Origin: Paenibacillus sonchi
GTDB taxonomy: Bacteria > Bacillota > Bacilli > Paenibacillales > Paenibacillaceae
Direction: 5' to 3'
Assembly: GCF_016772475.1 (NCBI RefSeq)
Contig: NZ_CP068595.1
Location: 3,038,001-3,102,000 of the forward strand
Length of the DNA: 64,000 nucleotides
In this document: piece after piece, positions 51,908 through 61,229 of the stretch
Numbering within the stretch: position 1 is the first letter of the stretch
Layout: each line of letters starts with the position of its first letter
Made by a program: the position numbers and the translations under genes
Notes under the pieces: generated by a model
Seen by the model: only the letters and a program-made list of their open reading frames with translations
Databases searched by the model: none
Told to the model about the DNA's origin: nothing

Positions 51908-53839
51908 CTATAACACCGCTGAACCAGTCAGCTCGGCTGCCAGCCGAGTGTACTCGGCGCGCAGCCGGACCAGCTTCGAGACGCTCTGTTCCAGGCCGCC
52001 CGGCCGGTTGCGCTGAAGCCATAGCTGGCGGTAGTGATGGAGCAGAATGTCCAGGTCCTTGATCTGGCGGTGGATCAGCTCAGACTGAAGTGTGCCGGGT
52101 CCGTCAGCCAGCTGCTTTTTGATCCGGGCCAGCTGCACAGCATGCTTCACAAAATGAATGCCGTTCCGGAGCTCTGCTACAACAAGTCCGGCATCGGCGC
52201 ATTCCAGCTCCGGCTGTTCAAGCCGGGCTTCGATCTCAGCCAAATACTGCTCCAGTTGCTCGAAATGCTCAGCCGTAAGCTTGCCGACAAGCTGCACCTG
52301 CTGCAGCGGAGTACGCAGCAGCATGGACATTTCCGTATCATTCGGACGGACAACGCCGGACTCCAGCTTGTAGTAGTTGCCAAGATCCAGCAGCAGCTGT
52401 CCGATTCTGCCCGCACGGTCATGGAAGACGGATGTGTTCAGGTACGCGGCGACATCTGCCTCCAGATTATTCTCCACATTCCATGCGACCGCTGCACCGT
52501 AGGCGAATCCGGCATAGCTGATGGGCAGGTGCTGCCAGTGGCCGAAATCGCCCCAGTCGGTAATCAGATAGCCGATGGCACCGTTGTTTTTGCCGTGGAT
52601 TGCCGCACTGCGCAGATTGGCCATCATGTTGTCGCTGCGGCCTGTCAGGGAGTTCCAGGAGCTGGTTCCCGGACAGACGTAGAAAGGAATCCCCGCTTCG
52701 CGGAATTTCAGTGTATCCGCTTCGAACGGATGGGCTGCGCTGTAGCCCCATTCCATGGCAACGATATCTTTGGGGAGCCGGGGAATGAGCTCAGGATGCT
52801 GGATGATGATATCGCCCCAGAACTGCATGGTTTTACCGCGCTCCAGGACCAGTCCATGAATTTTCTGCAGAAAAGACAAATACAGCTGGCCTTTGCCATC
52901 GGCGTCAGCCGAAGCTTTGCTTTTGCCGAGTCCCAGCTCATAGGTTTCGTCACAGCCTACATTAAAGTATTTTGACGTGAAGTAGGGAAGAAGGTCATCG
53001 TACATAGTAGCGAGCAGCTGCAGCACTTCAGGGTTTTCGGTATGGAAGGTTCCCGGGTGCATGAACAATCCTTCCGGATACATATCGCTGTCGTACATAT
53101 CCTCAGGAAGCATGAAGCCTTCCGGAATCTCCGCGAGGGCATTGAACTCCGGACGGGTCAGCCATCCTTCCATATGCCCGAAGCTGTTTTGGTTCGGAAC
53201 AAGCTCGATATAACGTTCCTGGCAGTAGGCATCCAGCTGCAGGATTTCCTCCCCGGTTATCGGGGTTTCAAGCTCCCAGACCTGAGGAAAGGATTCATAG
53301 GCAAAGGGAGAACCTTCTATATATAATTGCAGCTGGTTCAGCTTAAGATCAGCCATGAAATCAACGATCCGGAACAGGGTTTCGAGCTTGGGGATTTTAT
53401 TGCGGCTGATGTCGATCATCAGTCCTCTGGCCGCAAAGTCCGGCTGGTCGCTGATATGCACAAACGGAAGGTTCCTGCCGCATTGCTGCAGAATTTGTTT
53501 CAGTGTGGCAGCCGCATAGTAAGCCCCTTCGGGTGAACCGTAATTTACTGCGATTCCGTTCTCATCCACATGGATTTCATAGCCCTGGGCAGGCAGCAAT
53601 GGACTATAACTAAAGTGGTAGACGGAACGGACGGACGGGCGTGTGCCTACAGACAGGGATAGGTTCAGTTGAAGGACCTGAGACAGGGTGAGCTGGAGCC
53701 TGCGTGCAGCAGGAAGAGCGGCGCGGTCCGCTTCTCCTGCAAGAACGATGCTACCTTGTGCGGGAAGATGGAACCGGCCGTCAGAACATTCCAAGACCTT
53801 TGGCACCGGAAACAGCTGCAAATGATGGTTTTCAGACAT
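51908..53839 (-). CDS. GH20 beta-N-acetylhexosaminidase
   Basis: The 643-residue protein, without signal peptide, has an N-terminal GH20b-like domain, then a GH20 catalytic barrel from about residue 150 (RGLMIDISRNKIP) with the catalytic Asp-Glu pair in NVGCDETYELG, and a helical C-terminal part. It removes terminal GlcNAc/GalNAc through substrate-assisted catalysis, here in the cytoplasm, probably on imported chitobiose or wall fragments. An AAGAGGTG site precedes the ATG. The divergent AraC regulator probably controls it. Confidence 0.9.
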   Translation of the reverse strand: MSENHHLQLFPVPKVLECSDGRFHLPAQGSIVLAGEADRAALPAARRLQLTLSQVLQLNLSLSVGTRPSVRSVYHFSYSPLLPAQGYEIHVDENGIAVNYGSPEGAYYAAATLKQILQQCGRNLPFVHISDQPDFAARGLMIDISRNKIPKLETLFRIVDFMADLKLNQLQLYIEGSPFAYESFPQVWELETPITGEEILQLDAYCQERYIELVPNQNSFGHMEGWLTRPEFNALAEIPEGFMLPEDMYDSDMYPEGLFMHPGTFHTENPEVLQLLATMYDDLLPYFTSKYFNVGCDETYELGLGKSKASADADGKGQLYLSFLQKIHGLVLERGKTMQFWGDIIIQHPELIPRLPKDIVAMEWGYSAAHPFEADTLKFREAGIPFYVCPGTSSWNSLTGRSDNMMANLRSAAIHGKNNGAIGYLITDWGDFGHWQHLPISYAGFAYGAAVAWNVENNLEADVAAYLNTSVFHDRAGRIGQLLLDLGNYYKLESGVVRPNDTEMSMLLRTPLQQVQLVGKLTAEHFEQLEQYLAEIEARLEQPELECADAGLVVAELRNGIHFVKHAVQLARIKKQLADGPGTLQSELIHRQIKDLDILLHHYRQLWLQRNRPGGLEQSVSKLVRLRAEYTRLAAELTGSAVL

Positions 53840-53923
53840 AGCGTGGACACCTCTTGTTCATGTAGAATATGATCATCTTCAGATTAACCATATCACTCCT
53901 GAACAAAGGGAGGAATGCACATC

Positions 53924-54778
53924 ATGTCCGAGGTCATGGATTATATGATCAGTCCGTACCCCGTACGGATTATTGATCCCAAGGTGGAGTCCTCCAGGCT
54001 TAGGCTGAAGGCGATCCGGGTGGGGCAGGCGGGTCATCTGCCGGGAAGAATCTGGTTTCGTTCCAACGTTGTATTCGAACATTGGGCCCTTGTCTATATC
54101 ATATCCGGGACCGGCACATACATGGAGAACGGCGGCAGGGTTCAGCAGGTGCGCGCCGGGAGCCTGTTCTTTTTCCGGCCGGGCTGCAGCTACAGCTTTG
54201 GACCTGCTCCGGGGTGCAACTGGGATGAATATTATATCAACTTTAATGGAACCCGTGTGGCTGAATGGGTGGAGTCGGGACTCCTGGAGGGGGGAACCGT
54301 ATTTGATGCCCATGCTTCTCAGCAGCTGGCACCTGTATTCGAGCAGGTGCTGGCGCTGATGGAAGGCGGTGTCCCGGCGGATGCCGACCGGGCGGCAGCG
54401 ATGCTGGAGGGGCTTCTGCTGGAGTGTTCCCTGATTACTGAGGGTCACTACCGCACCCGGCAGCCTGATATCTTCCCGCTAATCCGTGAAGAGTTGAATG
54501 CCTGCATCTACGGAATACCTGATCTACCGGGGATTGCAGCCAAACACCATATTTCGATGTCCACGCTGCGCCGTCTTGTACGGCGCAGCAGCGGTTACCC
54601 TCTGCATGAATATATCCACCGGCTCAAAATGGCGGAAGCGAAGCATCTGCTGCTCAATACTTCGCTGCAGGTTAAGGCGATAGCCGGAATGCTGCATTAT
54701 GCGGATAGTTTTTATTTTTCAAGATTGTTTAAGAAATATATGGGGGTATCTCCATTAATTTGCCGCAACAGCTTATAA
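53924..54778 (+). CDS. AraC-family regulator
   Basis: ATG 53924 has GGGAGG about 10 nt upstream; ATG 53915 is too close. The 284-residue protein has an N-terminal cupin-like sensing domain (HWALVYIISGTGTYMENGG, FFFRPGCSY) and a C-terminal double helix-turn-helix (LPGIAAKHHISMSTLRRLV, then VKAIAGMLHYADSFYFSRLF). Sugar-responsive AraC proteins of this layout activate neighbouring glycosidase genes; here the divergent GH20 gene is the likely target. Confidence 0.88.
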   Translation: MSEVMDYMISPYPVRIIDPKVESSRLRLKAIRVGQAGHLPGRIWFRSNVVFEHWALVYIISGTGTYMENGGRVQQVRAGSLFFFRPGCSYSFGPAPGCNWDEYYINFNGTRVAEWVESGLLEGGTVFDAHASQQLAPVFEQVLALMEGGVPADADRAAAMLEGLLLECSLITEGHYRTRQPDIFPLIREELNACIYGIPDLPGIAAKHHISMSTLRRLVRRSSGYPLHEYIHRLKMAEAKHLLLNTSLQVKAIAGMLHYADSFYFSRLFKKYMGVSPLICRNSL

Positions 54779-54835
54779 TTAGCGACATAATTCTACCTAA
54801 ACCGACGAAATCATGTCGGAATTTGTGGTTTTTTA

Positions 54836-54865
54836 TTGACATGGCCAAAAATGAAATGTTATTAT
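54836..54865 (+). promoter_or_regulatory. Promoter of the small CxxC protein gene
   Basis: TTGACA (54836-54841), 18-bp spacer, TATTAT (54860-54865). Just upstream CCGAC/GTCGG (54802-54819) with a following T-rich stretch may terminate the AraC gene. Confidence 0.6.
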
Positions 54866-54922
54866 TTAGGTAATATTAGCAGATTCACGATAGTTCTTAT
54901 AGACTATGCCGGAGATGAAGCC

Positions 54923-55093
54923 ATGAGAGAATATTACTGCATCAGTTGCCGCAGTCTCCATAAGGTGGATACACATAACCATTCTGTACGTATTTTGTCC
55001 ACCGGGTATCATATCGTCGGCGAACAGCGCTATCAGATTTGTATTTGTAATTCATCCAAGTTGCCTAAAACTCTGCCGACGGTGGCCGATTAG
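54923..55093 (+). CDS. Small Cys-rich protein, possible zinc ribbon
   Basis: ATG 54923 has GGAG 9 nt upstream. The 56-residue product starts MREYYCISCRSLHKVDTHNH and ends with an ICICNSSKLPKTLP region; CxxC and CxC pairs could hold zinc. It has its own promoter and a terminator. Function unknown; the short length lowers certainty. Confidence 0.6.
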   Translation: MREYYCISCRSLHKVDTHNHSVRILSTGYHIVGEQRYQICICNSSKLPKTLPTVAD

Positions 55094-55139
55094 ACCTGCG
55101 GATGACCGGTATGACTTATGACAACCATAGATTATTGCT

Positions 55140-55182
55140 GCCGAAGCAGCCTGTCCGTAATCACTGGCAGGCTGCTTCTTGT
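55140..55182 (+). terminator. Terminator after the small Cys-rich protein gene
   Basis: GAAGCAGCCTG pairs with CAGGCTGCTTC, followed by TTGTG; the T-tract is weak. 55183-55408 holds AT-rich promoter-like sequence for the next gene. Confidence 0.6.
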
Positions 55183-55408
55183 GCGTCTAAAAATGTGGAC
55201 TTTTTGTGAATTCGCTATCATTTGAAAATATGGGCTTTTTCCAATAAAGTTTTGAAAAAAAAGCTGGAAATTATGCAACATTCATCATTTGTAAACGTTA
55301 TCAATGAAAAGGGGAACTTGTTATTGTGATTTTTCTCATGTATGATGCTTTTAAACAAAGCTTAGAATAAGCTCGCATTTTCCACAAACTGGAGAATAGG
55401 GTGGTGGG

Positions 55409-57055
55409 ATGAATATCAAAGCAACCGCGGATGACAAAGTAATAACCATTTACAGAAACATATCTTTGTCCCTCACATCGCTGATGTACCTCTTGGACCA
55501 TACGGGGCCTTCCGTCTTTTATAAATCCCTATTAATCATGGTGTTATTCTTATTTGCACAAGTGTTCACGATTTATTACCGGAGGTTGCGTAAATGGCCG
55601 CGTGTTCTTATGCTTGCCGTAAGCATTGAGATGGCGGGGCTTATAGTACTCACATTGTTTACTGGCGGGTATGACAGCTCGTTCAAATTGTATGTCCTGA
55701 ATCCTGTCCTCATCGCGGCAGGTTCCTTGTCTATTTATTTCAGCTGGAGCTTGTTATTCAGCTATTTTGGTGTTATTTCCGTATTTTGTTATTTTTTCTT
55801 GAACTCTTCCAGAAAAACTTTCGCCGAAGCCGTGCTTGACAATGGCAACCTGTTTCTAGTCATGGTACTTACGGTTATAGTTATGCAGATGGTTAATCGG
55901 ATCAAGCGGCAGCGGGAAGCGGCCAATGCACGGACGAATGAAACCATGGAGCATATTAAGTCGCTCTATCACATTGTGGAAACCTCAAGCCAGCATGATT
56001 TCATGAACATCGGCCAGGTTATTACGGATTATGTGGTGAAGCTTACCAAGCTGGACAAAGCGTTGTTCTGGTTCGCCCAAAAGAGCGGCGAGCCCGCGCC
56101 GCAGAGCCGGCAGACCGGCTGGCATCAGGAGGAGGAACGGTTTCTTTTTGCAGAGCTTGAGAAGCATGAGCATGAATGGCGGTTGCAGCGTGAACCGGTG
56201 TTCAAGAGCTTACCCGGACTCGGAGACTTTCTGCTTATGCCTGTAAGAATGAGTACGCGGTTCGTCGGTATGATCGGCGTAAAGCTGGAAGCATCGGAAG
56301 GCCTGGAAGGACGCAGGTGGTATATCCAGCAGCTGATGTTTCTCTCGGAGCTGAGCGCGATTATCCTTGAACGGCATGAACTTGGTGTCATTGAGAACCG
56401 GCTGATTATCACGAACGAACAGAACCGGATTGCCGACGAGATGCACGACAGCGTATCGCAAAGCCTGTTCGGGATTGTCTATGCGACTCATTCGCTTAAG
56501 CAGACATGGCGGAAGATGTCCGAATCCGAGCTGGAGGAGCAAATTGAGCTGATTCATGATTCAGCCACCAAGGTGGCTAAGGAATTGCGCATTACCATCT
56601 ACAGCCTCAGCTCCAAAAAGAGCGGCGGCCCGACATGGCTGGGTATGGTCAGATCACATCTGAAAAGCTTGTCCAGACTGAACGATGTAGAAATTGAGTT
56701 AAAAATAACGGGGGATGATTTCAGTCTCCCTTATCCTTACCACAAGGCGCTCTTCCGGATTATATCCGAAGCGACAGGCAATGCCATTCGACATGGTGCT
56801 GCCAGCCGGGTGGATGTCGAACTGTCACTTAAGCCGAAATGGATCAGACTTTCGATAGTCGATGATGGTGTCGGTTTCGATACTGATCTGCTCTGGACCG
56901 AATCCGAGGATAACACCGGCGGACTAGGCATGAAGAATATGCAATATTTGGCACAGTCTTTAGGCGGTGACTTCCAGTTGTCCAGCAGTGAGAATGCAGG
57001 CACCAGAATTTTGATTTCGATACCTGTCGGCGTGGCTGAACTAAAAAATGCATAA
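55409..57055 (+). CDS. Sensor histidine kinase, NarL/DegS-type
   Basis: The 548-residue protein has five or six membrane helices (about 20-175), a GAF-like cytoplasmic domain (about 190-325), a HisKA_3 dimerisation domain with His346 in DEMHDSVSQSLFG, and an ATPase domain (VVDDGVGFD, GGLGMKNM). No sizeable extracytoplasmic domain, so it may sense membrane state or an intracellular cue. The response regulator follows after 23 bp. The upstream purine-rich binding site is GGTGGTGGG, somewhat unusual. Confidence 0.88.
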   Translation: MNIKATADDKVITIYRNISLSLTSLMYLLDHTGPSVFYKSLLIMVLFLFAQVFTIYYRRLRKWPRVLMLAVSIEMAGLIVLTLFTGGYDSSFKLYVLNPVLIAAGSLSIYFSWSLLFSYFGVISVFCYFFLNSSRKTFAEAVLDNGNLFLVMVLTVIVMQMVNRIKRQREAANARTNETMEHIKSLYHIVETSSQHDFMNIGQVITDYVVKLTKLDKALFWFAQKSGEPAPQSRQTGWHQEEERFLFAELEKHEHEWRLQREPVFKSLPGLGDFLLMPVRMSTRFVGMIGVKLEASEGLEGRRWYIQQLMFLSELSAIILERHELGVIENRLIITNEQNRIADEMHDSVSQSLFGIVYATHSLKQTWRKMSESELEEQIELIHDSATKVAKELRITIYSLSSKKSGGPTWLGMVRSHLKSLSRLNDVEIELKITGDDFSLPYPYHKALFRIISEATGNAIRHGAASRVDVELSLKPKWIRLSIVDDGVGFDTDLLWTESEDNTGGLGMKNMQYLAQSLGGDFQLSSSENAGTRILISIPVGVAELKNA

Positions 57056-57078
57056 ACTTTAGGCAGGAGGTCATTCTA

Positions 57079-57714
57079 GTGAAAATCGTCATCGTTGATG
57101 ATCACCCATTGGTTAGAAGAGGACTCGCGGCGGTCATTTCTATGCAGTCCAATCTGCATTTTGCCGGCGAAGCAACGAATGGCCAAGAAGCGCTTATGAT
57201 CATTGAAGAGACGCAGCCTGATCTTGTGCTTATTGATCTTAAGCTGGCCGATGAATCAGGTCTGGATGTGATCAAAGCAGCGCGTTCGCGCGGACTCAAC
57301 AGCAAGTTTATCCTGCTGACCTCTTCGGCGAGCCGGGAGGATTTTTTGAAGGCAGAAGAAGTACTGGTTGATGGTTATGTGCTGAAAGAGGCGCTGCCGG
57401 AAGAACTGCTGTTTGCCATTCAACTCGTTCATAAAGGCCGCAAGTATTATGACCCCGGCTTGATGGAAGACAAGATGCGGATGAGCGGCAACAGTCCAAC
57501 CGACGAATTGACTCCGAAAGAAAAGGAAGTGCTGATCGAGCTTGGGCAGGGAGCCAGCAACCGCGAAATCGCCTCACGGCTGTTCATCAGTGAATTCACG
57601 GTGAAGAAGCATGTCAGCCAGATTCTGGCGAAGCTTCAGGTGGCTGACCGTACACAGGCCGCACTCTACGCCAACGCCGTAGGGCTCACGAAATACGAAA
57701 TGTCATACGATTAG
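57079..57714 (+). CDS. NarL/LuxR-family response regulator
   Basis: GTG 57079 follows AGGAGG. The 211-residue protein has a receiver domain (VDDHPLVRRG, phospho-acceptor Asp53 in LVLIDLKLAD, Lys in VLKEAL) and a C-terminal LuxR helix-turn-helix (LTPKEKEVLIELGQGASNRE and the recognition helix ISEFTVKKHVSQIL). It is the partner of the kinase encoded just upstream. The exopolysaccharide operon starts 385 bp downstream in the same direction and is a possible target. Confidence 0.93.
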   Translation: MKIVIVDDHPLVRRGLAAVISMQSNLHFAGEATNGQEALMIIEETQPDLVLIDLKLADESGLDVIKAARSRGLNSKFILLTSSASREDFLKAEEVLVDGYVLKEALPEELLFAIQLVHKGRKYYDPGLMEDKMRMSGNSPTDELTPKEKEVLIELGQGASNREIASRLFISEFTVKKHVSQILAKLQVADRTQAALYANAVGLTKYEMSYD

Positions 57715-57740
57715 TTTCCATTAATTTCAAATTATGTGAT

Positions 57741-57771
57741 AAACACGGACATTGATGTCCGTGTTTTTTTT
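57741..57771 (+). terminator. Terminator of the two-component operon
   Basis: AAACACGGACAT pairs with ATGTCCGTGTTT, followed by five more T. Confidence 0.9.
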
Positions 57772-58098
57772 GTTGCTCTTTGGGGGTAACATGCCCGGCA
57801 CTATGGATTACGACCCAAGATAGCAGACAGATCTGAACAAAATCTGAACAGCCTGGACTGCCGGAATTCCTGAGAATGTAGCGAATATTGCCACAGTCTG
57901 TCAGGATTTTCCGGTCATCTGGTACTAAAGTATACCATACCCCTACACTTTAGAGGTAGTCTGCCTCACTCGAAAGTGAAGATTAAAGTGAAGGTATGAC
58001 CCATGTGGTGATCCGCTGAGATTGATAGAATAAAAGCAAGATATCTGAAACTTTCATGATTGCTTTCAGAATGTAATGAATGCGGAAGGAGGGTTACT
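57772..58098 (+). promoter_or_regulatory. Promoter region of the exopolysaccharide operon
   Basis: No gene is seen. An inverted repeat CTAAAGT (57925-57931) to ACTTTAG (57947-57953) and a second GAAAGTGAAGATTAAAGTGAAGG direct-repeat-like stretch near 57971 are candidates for regulator binding. No consensus sigma-A promoter was found. Confidence 0.35.
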
Positions 58099-58839
58099 GT
58101 GGAAAAGACGATTTTGGATTACATTAACCTGATTAAGAAGAGGTTATGGTTAATCATTGTATTTGTATTAATCTCCTGCGCCACCACCTTCTATGTCAGC
58201 AAGAACTTCGTCGTGCCTGTCTACTCAGCCTCCGGACAGCTGCTCGTCAACAACGCCGCGAATGTCCCCGAGAGCAACAACCTTAATAATCTGAACTTCA
58301 GTCTCAACCTCATCGAGAGCTATAAGGAAATTTTGAAGTCGCCAACGATTATGAAGAGTGTAGTAGCAGAGCACCCGGAATTCAATCTGACAGAACAGGC
58401 GCTGGCCGGCAAGCTGCAGATTAAATCTTCGGAGAAAAGCCAGGTCATTAACCTGAGCGTGCAGGACGAGAGCTACACCAAAGCGGCTACGATAGTAAAC
58501 GCGGTATCGCAGACGTTCATCCGCAGCCTGCCGGCGCTGATGAATCTGGACAATGTAACGTTCCTGACGCCGGCTGATCCGGCAGATGCTCCTGGTCCTG
58601 TCAACAGCGGTTCGACAATGAACATTATCATCAGCTTTGTAGTTTCCCTGATGGCTGCGATCGGAATCATTCTGCTGCTGGAAACCTTGAACGGTACACT
58701 CCGGACAGAGAAGGAAGCGGAGTTCGATCTTGGGCTGCCGGTAATCGCCAGCATTCCTACGATCCGCAAACGGGACCTGGGCAAGTCGGCAAATGCCAAT
58801 GCAAGAGTAGGGGAGGGCGCTTATGTTACGGCTGAATAA
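58099..58839 (+). CDS. Exopolysaccharide chain-length modulator (Wzz/CpsC/YveK family)
   Basis: GTG 58099 follows GGAGGG. The 246-residue protein has a cytoplasmic N-terminus, a first helix (RLWLIIVFVLISCATTFYV), an extracytoplasmic domain and a second helix (MNIIISFVVSLMAAIGIILL) preceded by the Pro-rich stretch PADPADAPGPV. It forms the membrane part of a tyrosine-kinase pair controlling polymer length and export. The kinase gene overlaps its end by 17 bp. Confidence 0.9.
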   Translation: MEKTILDYINLIKKRLWLIIVFVLISCATTFYVSKNFVVPVYSASGQLLVNNAANVPESNNLNNLNFSLNLIESYKEILKSPTIMKSVVAEHPEFNLTEQALAGKLQIKSSEKSQVINLSVQDESYTKAATIVNAVSQTFIRSLPALMNLDNVTFLTPADPADAPGPVNSGSTMNIIISFVVSLMAAIGIILLLETLNGTLRTEKEAEFDLGLPVIASIPTIRKRDLGKSANANARVGEGAYVTAE

Positions 58840-59464
58840 AAGTCTGATCACGGACCTGAATCCTTCCTCGCATATCTCGGAATCCTTCCGCTCGCTGCGC
58901 ACCTACATCAGGCAGCTGGGGCTGCTGAAGGGCAGTGGAGGGCAGGTGCTCCTGTTCACCTCCGCAGAAGGCGGGGAAGGCAAAACGACGATTTTGTCGA
59001 ACCTTGCAGTATCCTTTGTGCAGGATGGCAAGAAGGTTGTCGTTGTAGACTGCAACCTTAGACACCCCGGTCTGCACAGCGTGTTTGAGGTCGAGGGCAG
59101 CCACGGCCTCGCCGCATACCTGGGAGGCAGGGAAGAGGTCAAGGATATCGCGGTTTACGGCAATCTGGCCAATCTGGCCGTCATTCCGGCCGGGATTACC
59201 AGCGTCAGTCCGCCGGATCTGCTCGGAAGCGACAAGATGGCCGCTCTGCTGGAGGAGCTGAAGTCAAGCTTCGATCTGATCCTGCTGGATGCGCCGCAGG
59301 CGGTGGAATACAGCGATGCACGCATCCTGGCTCCGTTGTCAGACGGCTTAATCATCGTTGCCAGACACGGCAAAACGAAACGCGAGTCGCTCAAAAAGCT
59401 GAAAGGCCTAATGGAGCAGACAGGTGTGAAGATTCTCGGAATTGCTATGAATCAGACCAGATAG
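58823..59464 (+). CDS. BY-kinase-like ATPase (CpsD/YveL family) without a visible Tyr cluster
   Basis: ATG 58823 follows GGGGAGGG. The 213-residue protein has Walker A EGGEGKTT, Walker A' VVVVDCN and Walker B LILLDAP as in bacterial tyrosine kinases. The usual C-terminal Tyr-rich tail is missing: the protein ends GIAMNQTR. The Walker A' Asp is followed by Cys-Asn instead of the common Asp-x-Arg. It may act as an ATPase switch on the modulator without autophosphorylating the usual cluster. Confidence 0.87.
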   Translation: MLRLNKSLITDLNPSSHISESFRSLRTYIRQLGLLKGSGGQVLLFTSAEGGEGKTTILSNLAVSFVQDGKKVVVVDCNLRHPGLHSVFEVEGSHGLAAYLGGREEVKDIAVYGNLANLAVIPAGITSVSPPDLLGSDKMAALLEELKSSFDLILLDAPQAVEYSDARILAPLSDGLIIVARHGKTKRESLKKLKGLMEQTGVKILGIAMNQTR

Positions 59465-59539
59465 TACTTCCAGCGGGTTTTGTTCTAAAGAGAAAATGAG
59501 TGGAGCCAATACTTACAAAACTTTCAGGAGGTAAGTGTG

Positions 59540-60427
59540 ATGAAAAAAGTAAAGAAGGTAATCATCCCTGCAGCAGGACTAGGAACACGCTTCCTTCCTG
59601 CCACGAAAGCAATGCCTAAGGAAATGCTACCGATCATCAACAAACCCACTATTCAGTATATCGTGGAAGAAGCGATTGCTTCCGGCATCGAGGATATCAT
59701 TATTGTTACAGGTAAAGGCAAACGGGCGATTGAGGATCACTTCGACAACGCTTTTGAACTGGAGTCCAGATTGCTGGAAGACGGTAAGCTGGAGCTGCTG
59801 AAAGAGGTTCAGCGGTCCTCGAAGGTTGAAATTCATTACATCCGGCAAAAAGAACCCAAAGGCCTCGGCCATGCGGTATGGTGCGCCAGACGTTTTATCG
59901 GAGACGAGCCCTTTGGCGTAATGCTCGGGGATGACATCGTAACCGGCAAGGTGCCCTGCCTGAAGCAGCTGATTGACCAATACGAGGAAACGCAGAATTC
60001 AGTAATCGGCGTACAGGAAATTCCCGATGAATTCACCAACCGCTACGGAATTATTGAACCCGACCTGCAGGACGGACGGCTGTACCGGGTTAATAATTTT
60101 GTCGAAAAACCGGCGATTGGCACAGCGCCCTCCAATCTGGCGATCATGGGACGTTATGTGTTTACTCCAAAGATCTTTAAGTACCTGGACCTTCAGGAAA
60201 AAGGCGCAGGCGGCGAAATTCAGCTCACCGATGCCATTCAGAAGCTGAACCAGAGCGAGCGCGTGTACGCTTATAACTTTGACGGTACCAGATACGATGT
60301 CGGCGAACGGCTGGGATATATTTTGACTACACTTGAATTCGCACTGGAAAGCGAAGATTTGCGGTATCCGGTAATGGATGCAATGGCGGAATATCTGAGC
60401 AAAGCGGGACAAACTCTGAATAGTTGA
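59540..60427 (+). CDS. galU: UTP-glucose-1-phosphate uridylyltransferase
   Basis: ATG 59540 has AGGAGG 8 nt upstream and is preferred over GTG 59537. The 295-residue protein has the nucleotidyltransferase start [21 protein letters not shown] (quoted in part: [10 protein letters not shown]), the Lys of VEKPAI region (FVEKPAIG) and the GEIQLTDAI segment. It makes UDP-glucose for polymer synthesis. Its place in the operon implies supply for the exopolysaccharide. Confidence 0.95.
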   Translation: MKKVKKVIIPAAGLGTRFLPATKAMPKEMLPIINKPTIQYIVEEAIASGIEDIIIVTGKGKRAIEDHFDNAFELESRLLEDGKLELLKEVQRSSKVEIHYIRQKEPKGLGHAVWCARRFIGDEPFGVMLGDDIVTGKVPCLKQLIDQYEETQNSVIGVQEIPDEFTNRYGIIEPDLQDGRLYRVNNFVEKPAIGTAPSNLAIMGRYVFTPKIFKYLDLQEKGAGGEIQLTDAIQKLNQSERVYAYNFDGTRYDVGERLGYILTTLEFALESEDLRYPVMDAMAEYLSKAGQTLNS

Positions 60428-60518
60428 AAACCAAGTTTAGACTTTCGAGACGGGTTTTGGACTGTGGAGAGTCAGTAGGCACCCAGGCTTACACAATATT
60501 TAGGAGGAATGAGGAGAG

Positions 60519-61210
60519 ATGAGCATGCAAAAACTGCCGGAAGACTATGAGGCCGTCCTGCCGAAACTTTACATGCTACATGCCAAAGAAGGAAGCAAAG
60601 AAATGGATTCCTATCTGGTGATGAAGCGGATTATCGACATTTTTTTCTCCGCTCTTGGCCTTCTCGTACTGCTGCCGCTGTTCATCGTGGTGGCGATCCT
60701 GATCAAGCTGGAAGATCCGAAAGGAAAGGTGTTCTTTCGTCAGAACCGGGTTGGCAAGGACGAGAAGCTGTTTCCGATGTACAAATTCAGATCCATGGTC
60801 TCCAATGCCGAGGAGCTGAAGGCGAACCTGATGGCCTACAATGAGGTCAGCGGCGCGATGTTCAAGATTAAGAATGATCCCCGCATCACACGTATCGGCA
60901 GATTCCTGCGCAAGACCAGCATTGACGAATTGCCTCAGCTCTGGAATGTGCTGCTAGGGCATATGAGTCTGGTCGGCCCGCGCCCCCGCTCGTGGAAGAG
61001 GTTGCGCAGTACACGGATTATGACAAACAACGGCTTATGGTTACACCAGGCTGCACCGGCTATTGGCAGGTGAATGCAAGAAACAGCGTCGGATTTGACG
61101 AAATGGTTCAGCTGGATCTGACCTACATTTCTATCCGCAGCACTATGCTGGATCTCAAAATCATCGCTAAAACCGGCCTTATGCTGCTTGGCTCCAAAGA
61201 TGCGTATTAA
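60519..61210 (+). CDS. Undecaprenyl-phosphate sugar-1-phosphate transferase (frame broken at a C5 run)
   Basis: Adding one C at 60983-60987 joins the frames into about 230 residues. The protein has one N-terminal hydrophobic segment (IDIFFSALGLLVLLPLFIVV), then the bacterial sugar transferase domain: FRQNRVG, MYKFRSM, KTSIDELPQLWNVL, LVGPRPP and GYWQVNARN. It loads the first sugar phosphate onto undecaprenyl phosphate. The break lies within the conserved GPRPP motif. It is the probable initiator of the repeat unit. Confidence 0.9.
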
Positions 61211-61229
61211 AAAAATGGAAATTGGGTGA

